Below, in pieces: positions 1 through 7,347 of a stretch of DNA of 64,000 bases. This DNA is from Streptomyces sp. NBRC 109706. Its GTDB lineage: Bacteria; Actinomycetota; Actinomycetes; Streptomycetales; Streptomycetaceae. The notes under the pieces are model-generated. The model did no database searches. It was not told where the DNA came from and saw only the letters and a program-made list of their open reading frames with translations. The translations under genes and the position numbers were made by a program. The stretch spans positions 558,001 to 622,000 of the forward strand of contig NZ_BBOM01000008.1 in assembly GCF_000974485.1 (NCBI RefSeq), given 5' to 3'. Position 1 is the stretch's first letter. Each line of letters opens with the position of its first letter.

Positions 1-2412
1 CATCGGCCGGTACGCCTCGGCACGGGCCGTGTCGTGGTCCGCGCCCAGATAGGTGTGCAGCAGGACGGCCACCCGCCCGGCGGCCGGATCCAGCCCGTGC
101 CGGGCCCTGGCGGCCCGGTAGCGCGCGATGTTCTCCCGCAGCTGGTCGACGGTCTGCGTCATCAGATTGGTGACGATGCCCAGATCGTGCTCGGCGGCAC
201 GCTCATAGGACTCCGGGTTGCCGACGACCGCCGTGTAGCAGGGCGGCGCCGGCTGGACCGGGCGCGGGAAGAGCCGGATCTCGCGCTCGCCGTCCCCGGT
301 CCTGCGGCGCAGCGCCTCGCCCCGCCACAGGGCCCGGACCTGCGCCAGCTGCTCGTACAGCTCCTCCTTGTGCCGGCCGTAGCGGTCGGGGAAGAAGACG
401 AAGTCGTCGGCGTTCCAGCCGCTGGCCACCCCGAGGCCGATCCGTCCGCCGGAGAGGTTGTCCACCATGGACCACTCCTCCGCCACCCGGATCGGGTCGT
501 GCAGCGGCAGGACGACCGAGCCGGCGTTGAGCCTGATCCGCTCGGTCTCGCGGGACAGGGCGGCGGCGAGCACGGCGGGGTTGGGGAAGAGGCCGCCGAA
601 GGAGTTGAAATGGCGTTCGGGCATCCACAGCGAACGGAATCCGTTCCGGTCGCCGAACCGGGCCGCCTCCATCAGGAGTTCGTAGCGGCCGTCCTTCGGG
701 GCGGCGTCCTCGTACTCGGCATCGCTCCCGGCATCGCTCCCGGCATCGTTCCCGGTGTCGTTCTCCGGGTAGTCGCCGAAGAAGTAGAGCCCGAAGTCGG
801 CGCTGCGGGGCTCGGCGGCCGTGGTGGCGACCTCAGCGGTCGCGGCCGGCTTCGGGGCAACCGGCCTGGAAGTGGCCGGGGCGGCGCGGTCGGTGGGGAA
901 GAAGCCGGCCGCCCTGAGTTCCCGCAGCGAATCCCGCACCGCTTCGGCCACCTGCTCGATATCGCCGTCGGAGTGCGCGGTGGAAAGGAAGAAGTTGCGC
1001 CACTCCCAGACATGCACCCCGCGCAACATCAGGTGGTAGTAGAGGAGTTCCATGTCTGCGTGGTGCTCGAACCGGAACTGGGAGCCGAACCAGCGCATCC
1101 GCAGCGGGAACTCCTCGGCCTCGAAGAAGCCGTTGAGCGCGGTGCCAAGCTCCGTCGTCCTGGCGTTCAGCCGCTCCTGAAGCCCCGGGCCGCGCTCCTT
1201 GAGATGGGTGAGCACGGCGCGGGCCGCCGTCATCGACACCGGGTGCTGGAGATAGGTGCCGCCGAAGAAGGTGGTGTCGGCGGGCGGGGCGCTGTCGTCG
1301 CCATAGGTCCAGTACCCGCCGTCGACGCCGTCCAGGATGTCGGTGCGGCCCGCTATCGCGCCGATGGGGAAGCCGCCGCCGAGCAGCTTGCCATAGGTGG
1401 CGAGGTCGGGGGTGACGCCGTACAGCTCCTGCGCGCCCCGGAGCGCCGGGCGGAAACCGGTCAGCATCTCGTCGAAGAGCAGCACGATGCCGTGCCGGCT
1501 GGTCAGTTCGCGCAGTCGGCGCACGAACTCCACCGGTTGGAGCGCGGGGTTGCGGCTCTGCACCGGTTCGACGACGACCGCCGCGATCCGGTGCGCGTCC
1601 CGTTCGATCGCGTGCAGCGACTCCTCGCTGCCATAGGTGAGCACGGTCAGTTCGGCGACGGCGCTCTCCGGGATGCCACGGGAGACGGGTACGGTCCGCT
1701 GCTCGGTGCCCCGGCCGGCGACCCGGCCCAACACCTGGTCGGCGTGGCCGTGATAGGCGCCCTGGAAGGTGACGATCCGGTCCCGGCCGGTGGCGGCGCG
1801 GGCCAGCCGGATCGCGGCCGCGTTGGCCTCGGTGCCCGAGTTGGCGAAGGCCACCCGCTCCAACCCGGTGAGTTCGGCGAGCAGTTCGGCGGTCTCGCCG
1901 GTCTCGACGCTGCGCGGGCCGAGCCGGATGCCATGGGAGAGGTGTTCGTTCACGGCCTCCCGCACGAAGTCCGGGTCATGGCCGAAGAGGAGCACCCCGA
2001 AGCCCATGGTGATATCGGTGTAGGCATTGCCGTCGATGTCCTCGATCCGGGCCCCGGCGGCCCGTCGGGCCGCCACCGGGTAGAGCATCTCCTTGGTCGA
2101 TCCTCGGAAGCCGACCACGGCCCTGCTGTCGGCGAGTCGACGCCGGTGGCGCTGGGCGAGCCGTTTGGAGGCGGCGGTCCTGGCGGTGTAGCGGCGCACC
2201 AGATCGTCGAGATGCTGCTGCTGGGTGCGGGGCGAGGCGGCCCGCACCATCCCGCTGTCGGGGGTGATCTCCACGCGTGGACCGTGGGCGCGCGGCGGGT
2301 GCGCCGGTTCGGCCGTTCCGGTGTCCAGCTGTTCGGCGATGGTTCGGGCGAGTCCCGCCATGGCCGCCAGATCCCGGTCCAGGGCGGCGGTCAGGCTCTC
2401 CGGTTCGGTCAT
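1..2412 (-). CDS. Class III aminotransferase fused to luciferase-like monooxygenase (AMT-LLM), 3' end cut by window
   Basis: The visible 804 residues hold two domains. Residues about 60-470 are a PLP-dependent class III aminotransferase of the glutamate-1-semialdehyde type; the lysine expected to bind PLP is K342 in TYGKLLGGG, and VVVEPVQSRNP and LLFDEMLTGFR are also present. After an acidic NDAG/SDAG repeat linker, residues from about 535 form a luciferase-like flavin monooxygenase (ADFGLYFFGDY, LWMPERHF, DNLSGGRIGLGVASGW), whose end lies beyond base 1. Such AMT-LLM pairs occur in NRPS/PKS proteins, where the AMT puts an amino group on a carrier-bound beta-keto thioester; the LLM presumably oxidises that intermediate (inference). 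The ATG at 2412 follows the stop of the KS-AT-ACP gene by 8 bp, and its AGGTGAG ribosome site overlaps that stop, so translation is probably coupled. The partner carrier protein is the ACP of the upstream gene. Confidence 0.85.
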   Translation of the reverse strand, partial: MTEPESLTAALDRDLAAMAGLARTIAEQLDTGTAEPAHPPRAHGPRVEITPDSGMVRAASPRTQQQHLDDLVRRYTARTAASKRLAQRHRRRLADSRAVVGFRGSTKEMLYPVAARRAAGARIEDIDGNAYTDITMGFGVLLFGHDPDFVREAVNEHLSHGIRLGPRSVETGETAELLAELTGLERVAFANSGTEANAAAIRLARAATGRDRIVTFQGAYHGHADQVLGRVAGRGTEQRTVPVSRGIPESAVAELTVLTYGSEESLHAIERDAHRIAAVVVEPVQSRNPALQPVEFVRRLRELTSRHGIVLLFDEMLTGFRPALRGAQELYGVTPDLATYGKLLGGGFPIGAIAGRTDILDGVDGGYWTYGDDSAPPADTTFFGGTYLQHPVSMTAARAVLTHLKERGPGLQERLNARTTELGTALNGFFEAEEFPLRMRWFGSQFRFEHHADMELLYYHLMLRGVHVWEWRNFFLSTAHSDGDIEQVAEAVRDSLRELRAAGFFPTDRAAPATSRPVAPKPAATAEVATTAAEPRSADFGLYFFGDYPENDTGNDAGSDAGSDAEYEDAAPKDGRYELLMEAARFGDRNGFRSLWMPERHFNSFGGLFPNPAVLAAALSRETERIRLNAGSVVLPLHDPIRVAEEWSMVDNLSGGRIGLGVASGWNADDFVFFPDRYGRHKEELYEQLAQVRALWRGEALRRRTGDGEREIRLFPRPVQPAPPCYTAVVGNPESYERAAEHDLGIVTNLMTQTVDQLRENIARYRAARARHGLDPAAGRVAVLLHTYLGADHDTARAEAYRPM
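718..765. repeat. 12-bp tandem repeat, four units, in the AMT-LLM linker
   Basis: GGCATCGCTCCC at 718-729 is repeated exactly at 730-741, then with one change at 742-753 and more changes at 754-765. Read on the minus strand it encodes a run of G-N/S-D-A units in the acidic linker between aminotransferase and monooxygenase domains. It keeps the reading frame, so copy number can vary without inactivating the enzyme. Confidence 0.8.
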
Positions 2413-2420
2413 CCGGCCGC

Positions 2421-5400
2421 TCACCTGGCCACCCCGTCGTCCGCCCTGGCAGCCGTGCTGCTGTTCTGCAGCGCGAGTAACTGGCTGAGCTGGGTCATCA
2501 TCTGAACCTGTATCTGCGACATCTGCTGGACTCGGAGCGCCAGCTCCCGCAGCTCCTGTCGGGTGGCCAACGCGGCGTCGTCGGCGTCGTCGGCGTCATG
2601 GACGGTCCTGGCGGGTTCGGCGATCGGCTCGACCGGGGACGGTGCCGGTATGGGTGGTGCGGCCGAGACCGGTGCCGGTATGGGTGGTGCGACCGGGGCC
2701 GGTGCCGGTATCGGCGGTTCGACCGGGGCCTGGGCCTGGGCCGTCGGCAGTCGGGTGGCGATCAGGTCGGCGAGCCGCCGGGAGGTGCCCGTTTCCTCGA
2801 ACAGCTCCCGCATGGTGACCTTGACCCGGTGCTCCTGCTCGATCTCCCGCAGTACATTGATCATCAGCAGGGAGTCCGCGCCCAGTTCGAAGAAGGTGCT
2901 GTCGGCCGGCACCGACCCAGGGGCCTCGCCCAGGCTCCGGGCCAGCACATCCAGGATGCCGTCCAGGATCTTGAGTGCGGTTCTGTCGCGGTCCTCTGTC
3001 ATGGTGCGTTCCTCTCTCGCCGTCGAACGGGATGCCCGGGGACTGGCCGGTGCCGGGGGAGTGGCCGGTTTCGGGGGCCTGGGTGGGGCCCCGATCCAGT
3101 GGGATCGGTGCTGGAAGCGGTAGCCGGGCAGCGGGACGCGCCGCCCCCCGGTACCGGCCAGAAACGGCTCCCAGCGGACGTCGACCCCCGCGCGGTGCAG
3201 GGCCGCCGCCGCGCCGAAGAGGGTGGTCAGCCCCGCGCCCCGACGCAGCGAGGGGACGGCCGGCAGGCCCCTGGCCAGACCGGTGAGCGTGCCACCGGGA
3301 CCGATCTCCAGCAGCACGGCCGGCCGTTGGTCGCGGACGGCCCGCAACGCCTCGTCATAGCGCACCGGTTGGCGGGCATGACGCAACAGATGGTCCCGGT
3401 CCGGGCGCCAGCCGGCCGGCAGGGTCCGGCCGTCGACGGCGCTGATGAACGGGACGCCGACCGGCGCGAACGGCGTCCGCTCCAGCACCGCGCCGAACGC
3501 GTCCAGCATCGGCTCCACCAGGGCGGTGTGGAACGCCCGGTCGACGGCGAGCCGCCGGTGCGGCACGTCGCGTTCGTCGAGCCGGGCGCAGAGCCGGTCC
3601 ACCTCGGCCACCGGCCCGGCCAGCACCTGGGAGCCGGCGCCGTTGGTCGCGGCCAGCTCCAGCGGCGGCGCCGCCCACGCGAGGGCCGCCTCCCGGTCCA
3701 GCGCGACGGCCACCATCGCGCCGGGCGGACAGTGCTGACGCGTCAACCGGCCCCGGGCCGTGACGAGTTCGAGGCCGTCGGCGAGCGAGAGCGCCCCGGC
3801 CGCATGGAGCGCGGCATAGGCCCCGACGCTGTGCCCGGTCACGGCCCCCGGGGTGACGCCGGCCTCCGCCCAGAGCCGGACCAGGGCGCACTGCAGCGCG
3901 AAGAGCGCCGGCTGCCCCGTCTCCGTCGGCCACACCGCCGACGGATCGGCGCCGGCCAACAGCCCGGTCAGCAGCGGTTCCCCGGTGATCCGGCGGTGCC
4001 GCTCGTCGCAGGCGTCCAGCACCTCCCGCACCACGGCGAACCGCTCGTACAACTCGGCCGCCGCGCCCGGGCGGAGGGCGCCCTGCCCGGTGAACTGGAA
4101 GACGACGCGGGCCGGTTCGTCCCCCGGCGCGGGCGCCGAACGGGGGCCGGCGAGCCAGGCGTCGACGGCGTCCGCCAGCGCCGCCGGGGTGTCGCCGCGC
4201 AGCGCGATCCGGTGGCGGCCGTGGGAGCGGCCCAGGGCCGTGGTCGTGACGAGGTCGGCCAGCGGCAGATCGGCCCTGGTGCGTAACGCGTCCCGCAGCG
4301 AACGGGCGTTGTCGGCCAGCGCCTCCGGGTGGCTCGCCGAGACCAGCAGCACATCGGGCGGCGCCACCGAGGCGACCCGTGGCACGGGGGCGGGCGCCTG
4401 CTCCAGGACCAGGTGCACATTGGTGCCGCCGACCCCGAGCGAGGTGACCCCCGCCCGCCGGGGCGTCCCGGTCTCCGGCCAGGGGAGCGGGGAGCGCGGC
4501 ACATAGAACGGGCTGGCGTCCAGCTCCAACAGCGGATTGGGCTCCTCGAAGCCGGCGATCGGCGGGAGCACGCCGTGCTGGAGCACCAACAGCGCCTTGA
4601 CCAGGCCGGCGAGGCCCGAGGCCACGTCCAGGTGCCCGATATTGGCCTTGACGGCGCCCAGCGCGCAGTAGCCGGTGCGGTCGGTGTCCTCCCGGTACGC
4701 GGCGGTGGCGCCCGCCAGCTCGATGGGGTCGCCCTTGAGGGTGCCGGTGCCGTGGGTCTCCAGATAGCCGATGGTGTCGGCCCCGACCCCCGCCTGGTCC
4801 AACGCCCGGCGGATCGCGGTCTGTTGACCCCGTGCGCTGGGCGCGGCATACGCCCTCTTGTCGGCCCCGTCGTTGCCGATGCCCCAGCCCCTGATGACGC
4901 CGTGCACGGTGTCGCCGTCGGCCAGGGCGCGGTCCAGACGTTTCAGCACCACGGCGATCACCCCGGTGCCGCCGACGGTTCCGTTCGCTGCCGCGTCGAA
5001 CGCGCGGAGCCGGCCCGTTCTGGAGAGGATCGAGCCCTTCACATGGTGGTAGCCGAGGACCTGCGGCACATGGACGGCGGTCGCGCCGGCGAGGGCGATA
5101 TCGCAGTCGCCCGTCAGCAGGGACTGGGCGGCCAGCTGCACCCCCACCAGCGAACTGGAACACGCCGTCTGCACATTGACGGCCGGACCGGTCAGATCGA
5201 GACGGTAGGCGACCCGGGTCGCGTTGAAGTCGGTGAGGTTCCCCACCAGCACCTGGAGGCCGGCCAGCCAGTCGCCGATGTTCTCGTTGGGCAGCACGTT
5301 GTTCCGCAGATACGTCTGCAGCTGGTAGAGGTGGTAGCCGGCGCTGGCGAAGACCCCGATCCGGCTGCCGTCCCGCTCGTCGGGGTGCCCGGCGTTCTCC

Positions 5401-5714
5401 AGGGCGTGTTGCGCGCACTCGAGGAACAGGCGCTGCTGGGGATCCGTCAGCGCAGCCTCGCGGGCCGTCATCCCGAAGTGCCGGGCATCGAAACCGTCGA
5501 TGCCGTCCAGAACGGCGGAGATGCCCACGAAGTCGTCGCGTTGATATAACTCCTCGGGCACGCCCGCCGCGCGTAACTCGGCGTCCGTGAACCGGGTGAA
5601 GCGGTTCTCGCCGGCCAGGACCAGCCGCCACAGCGCCTCCGGTGTGTCGGCGCCCGGCAGCCGAAAGGCCGTTCCGATCACCGCGATCCGTGTGTCGAGC
5701 CCGTTGTCACCCAT
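2421..5714 (-). CDS. KS-AT-ACP polyketide synthase subunit (partner of AMT-LLM)
   Basis: This 1097-residue protein carries a ketosynthase (residues about 9-430; active-site C185 in TACSSS, histidines in ETHGTGT and ANIGHLD), an acyltransferase (about 530-830; GHSVGAY with S629, and DRAFHT, a malonyl-like motif) and an acyl carrier protein (phosphopantetheine S948 in LGADSLL). Then follow a Pro/Ala-rich repeat linker (about 980-1040) and a glutamine-rich amphipathic tail of the kind that precedes an aminotransferase in mycosubtilin-type synthetases. There is no KR, DH or TE, so the product is a beta-keto thioester for the adjacent AMT. The usual single polypeptide is split here into two genes. 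The ATG at 5714 overlaps the exporter stop (TGATG), with GGAGGGGAG upstream. Leucines 47, 56, 477 and 1079 are TTA codons, which suggests bldA control. The frame stays open upstream to 6650, but that part lies inside the exporter gene. Confidence 0.9.
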   Translation of the reverse strand: MGDNGLDTRIAVIGTAFRLPGADTPEALWRLVLAGENRFTRFTDAELRAAGVPEELYQRDDFVGISAVLDGIDGFDARHFGMTAREAALTDPQQRLFLECAQHALENAGHPDERDGSRIGVFASAGYHLYQLQTYLRNNVLPNENIGDWLAGLQVLVGNLTDFNATRVAYRLDLTGPAVNVQTACSSSLVGVQLAAQSLLTGDCDIALAGATAVHVPQVLGYHHVKGSILSRTGRLRAFDAAANGTVGGTGVIAVVLKRLDRALADGDTVHGVIRGWGIGNDGADKRAYAAPSARGQQTAIRRALDQAGVGADTIGYLETHGTGTLKGDPIELAGATAAYREDTDRTGYCALGAVKANIGHLDVASGLAGLVKALLVLQHGVLPPIAGFEEPNPLLELDASPFYVPRSPLPWPETGTPRRAGVTSLGVGGTNVHLVLEQAPAPVPRVASVAPPDVLLVSASHPEALADNARSLRDALRTRADLPLADLVTTTALGRSHGRHRIALRGDTPAALADAVDAWLAGPRSAPAPGDEPARVVFQFTGQGALRPGAAAELYERFAVVREVLDACDERHRRITGEPLLTGLLAGADPSAVWPTETGQPALFALQCALVRLWAEAGVTPGAVTGHSVGAYAALHAAGALSLADGLELVTARGRLTRQHCPPGAMVAVALDREAALAWAAPPLELAATNGAGSQVLAGPVAEVDRLCARLDERDVPHRRLAVDRAFHTALVEPMLDAFGAVLERTPFAPVGVPFISAVDGRTLPAGWRPDRDHLLRHARQPVRYDEALRAVRDQRPAVLLEIGPGGTLTGLARGLPAVPSLRRGAGLTTLFGAAAALHRAGVDVRWEPFLAGTGGRRVPLPGYRFQHRSHWIGAPPRPPKPATPPAPASPRASRSTAREERTMTEDRDRTALKILDGILDVLARSLGEAPGSVPADSTFFELGADSLLMINVLREIEQEHRVKVTMRELFEETGTSRRLADLIATRLPTAQAQAPVEPPIPAPAPVAPPIPAPVSAAPPIPAPSPVEPIAEPARTVHDADDADDAALATRQELRELALRVQQMSQIQVQMMTQLSQLLALQNSSTAARADDGVAR
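2641..2730. repeat. 30-bp tandem repeat, three units, in the KS-AT-ACP linker
   Basis: Units at 2641-2670, 2671-2700 and 2701-2730 each start GGTGCCGGTAT and are nearly identical. On the minus strand each encodes ten residues of the PPIPAPAPVA type. This gives a stiff Pro/Ala tether between the ACP and the C-terminal tail that faces the separate aminotransferase. Confidence 0.85.
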
Positions 5715-6964
5715 CAGCTGCTCCCCTCCCGAACCGAACCGCCGCCCCGCCCGGGTCTCTCCTCCTCGGGCGGCGGTGGGCGGCGCACCACCAGCACGAT
5801 CAGCAGGGCGGAACACAGCACGATGGCCAGTCCGTGCAGGGCGGCGACCACCGTCAGCGGCGAGAACGCCTCCAACAGCGAGCCGCTGACCAGCATTCCC
5901 AGCCCGAACCCGGCGTTCTCGGCGGAGGCGGAGAGCCCGAAGAGCCGCCCGCGCCGCTCGTCGGGGACGGCCTGCAGCCGGGACACGTAGATGACCTCGG
6001 TGACCCCGTCCGCCGCGCCGGCGACCAGCGCGACGGCGAGCGTGGGCACGGTCGGCAGTCCGCTGAACACCAGGATGAACGCCGCCGACATCACGATCGA
6101 GCCGACCGCGAACGCCCGCTCGCCCGGGGTGCGTCCGCTCCGCGAGGTGACGCGGACGAGCACCTGCTGGGCGATGATGACCCCCACCGCCCAGGTCGCC
6201 CAGAACTGGCTGATGAACGTGGCCGGATGGTCCGGGTCCAGCGCACTGGAGTAGACCGGCAGCGCGACATTGTGCGACGAGGACCCGAGACCGTCCACCG
6301 CCCGCAGCGCGATCATCGCCATCAGCACCGGCGCGGTCGCCAGCAGCAGCCGGACGGACCAGCGCGCGCCGTCCGCCTCCTCGTCCCCGCCCTTCTTCTC
6401 CTCGGCCAGGGCCCTGGTGCGGATCGGCAGCGCCAGCAGGACCGACGCCGACACCACGAACGTGCTCACGTTCAGGACGAACGCCGCCGAGTAGCCCAGC
6501 TGCGCGACCACCACACCCGCCGAGGAGAAGCCCGCGATCATGGCGAACGAACGGCCCGTCACCAGCCAGCTGTTGGCCCGCGTCCGATGCTCGGCCCCCA
6601 CGATCACCGGGATGCTGCTGCGCAGGGCCACCTGGGAGAGCGTCGAACAACTCCCGGTGATCACGGCGAGCCCGTACAGCAGGACCACCCGGCTCGCGTC
6701 CGGCGCCAGCAGCAGCGCCAGCAGCGCCGTGGCCTGACAGAGATCGGCGCCGACGATCAGCCGTTTGCGGTCATAGGCCGAGACCAGACGCCCGGCGACA
6801 AAGCCGGCGCCGACGCTGGTGCCCAGCCGCACCGCCATGAAGAGCCCGGCGGCCAGCGCGCTTCCCGTGACGTCGTAGACAAAGACGTTGAGCGCCACCA
6901 TGTTGAGGTAACTGCCGTACGCGGATATGCCGTTGCCGAGCACGAGCAGCCGGAAGTGCCTCAT
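5714..6964 (-). CDS. MFS transporter, probable product exporter
   Basis: The protein has 416 residues with repeated hydrophobic segments (for example LLVLGNGISAYGSYLNMVAL, GLAVITGSCSTLSQVAL, FVLNVSTFVVSASVLLAL) and the loop VSAYDRKRLIVGADLCQ, typical of the major facilitator superfamily. It would act in the cytoplasmic membrane as a proton-coupled exporter. The start at 6964 (MRHFRLLVLGNG) is preferred over an in-frame ATG at 7078, because it sits 5 nt after GGAAAGGG and puts the first helix near the N-terminus, at normal family length. Its stop overlaps the start of the KS-AT-ACP gene by one base, so exporter and synthase are co-translated; export of the product of that unit, or self-resistance, is the likely job. 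The substrate is unknown. Confidence 0.85.
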   Translation of the reverse strand: MRHFRLLVLGNGISAYGSYLNMVALNVFVYDVTGSALAAGLFMAVRLGTSVGAGFVAGRLVSAYDRKRLIVGADLCQATALLALLLAPDASRVVLLYGLAVITGSCSTLSQVALRSSIPVIVGAEHRTRANSWLVTGRSFAMIAGFSSAGVVVAQLGYSAAFVLNVSTFVVSASVLLALPIRTRALAEEKKGGDEEADGARWSVRLLLATAPVLMAMIALRAVDGLGSSSHNVALPVYSSALDPDHPATFISQFWATWAVGVIIAQQVLVRVTSRSGRTPGERAFAVGSIVMSAAFILVFSGLPTVPTLAVALVAGAADGVTEVIYVSRLQAVPDERRGRLFGLSASAENAGFGLGMLVSGSLLEAFSPLTVVAALHGLAIVLCSALLIVLVVRRPPPPEEERPGRGGGSVREGSS

Positions 6965-6969
6965 CCACA

Positions 6970-6994
6970 CCCTTTCCCGTACCACGGGAGAGGG
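6970..6994 (-). promoter_or_regulatory. Palindrome that covers the exporter ribosome binding site
   Basis: A 25-bp inverted repeat (11-bp arms around GGT, one mismatch) lies immediately before the exporter start. On the minus-strand transcript the right arm contains the GGAAAGGG ribosome site of the ATG at 6964. It could be a repressor operator or an RNA hairpin that hides the ribosome site; the sequence does not say which. Confidence 0.4.
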
Positions 6995-7109
6995 CGCACG
7001 GAGCACCGCCCCTGCCCCCCGACCCCCACCTGTACCTGTCAGCTCGGACAAGCCTTCCCCACCCGCCGAGTGATTCACACCAGCCGGGGACGGGGGTCGG
7101 GGGGCCGGC

Positions 7110-7347
7110 TCAGTCGGACATCGCCGCCGGCGCCCGGCTCAGTGCCTCCACCGCGCTTTCCTCCGTCATCGCGACGAGATTCTGGTCGTCAGGGACGTGT
7201 CCGCCGATCTCGCCATGGACCATGTCAGGACCGACGCTGTAGTGAGCCTCTAGCAAGCGGAACTTCCCGTCCCGGTCGAACCGGGTGGCCGTTCCCCCCG
7301 AACTCCCTGGTGAACTCGTCGCCCCCGACCGGCAACGTGACCGGCAT
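7110..7347 (-). pseudogene. Small gene (about 78 aa) broken by a +1 frame shift at a G6 run
   Basis: An ATG at 7347 overlaps the stop of the upstream membrane-protein gene (TGATG) and begins MPVTLPVGGDEFTREFGG. That frame hits a stop at 7225. After the run of six C/G bases at 7294-7299, the other frame continues sensibly (TATRFDRDGKFRLLEAHYS, then VGPDMVHGEIGGHVPDD) to a TGA at 7110. Removing one G from the run joins the halves into a compact acidic 78-residue protein with protein-like composition on both sides. I do not recognise the family. The break may be a sequencing or assembly error in a homopolymer, a real null mutation, or slippage. Confidence 0.5.

Noticed and set aside
34..2505. 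Long plus-strand open frame opposite the AMT-LLM gene
   Set aside because: It mirrors the minus-strand codon pattern of a gene with clear domains; its translation is Pro/Arg/Gly-rich with no domain. The same applies to the plus-strand frames at 9993-12122, 21810-26033, 31255-33930, 47824-51072 and 50999-54109.
2641..2730. Short regular repeats considered as a CRISPR array
   Set aside because: The units are contiguous without spacers and encode a Pro/Ala linker in frame.
2421..5714. KS-AT-ACP as the loading module of the large PKS
   Set aside because: Its tail and the adjacent AMT point to a beta-amino intermediate, it lies about 15 kb from the P450 with transport genes between, and no docking match to gene A can be tested because that N-terminus is outside the window.
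5715..6650. N-terminal extension of the KS-AT-ACP frame up to 6650
   Set aside because: The extra residues are a frame-shadow of the MFS gene; the KS begins at 5714 with a ribosome site.
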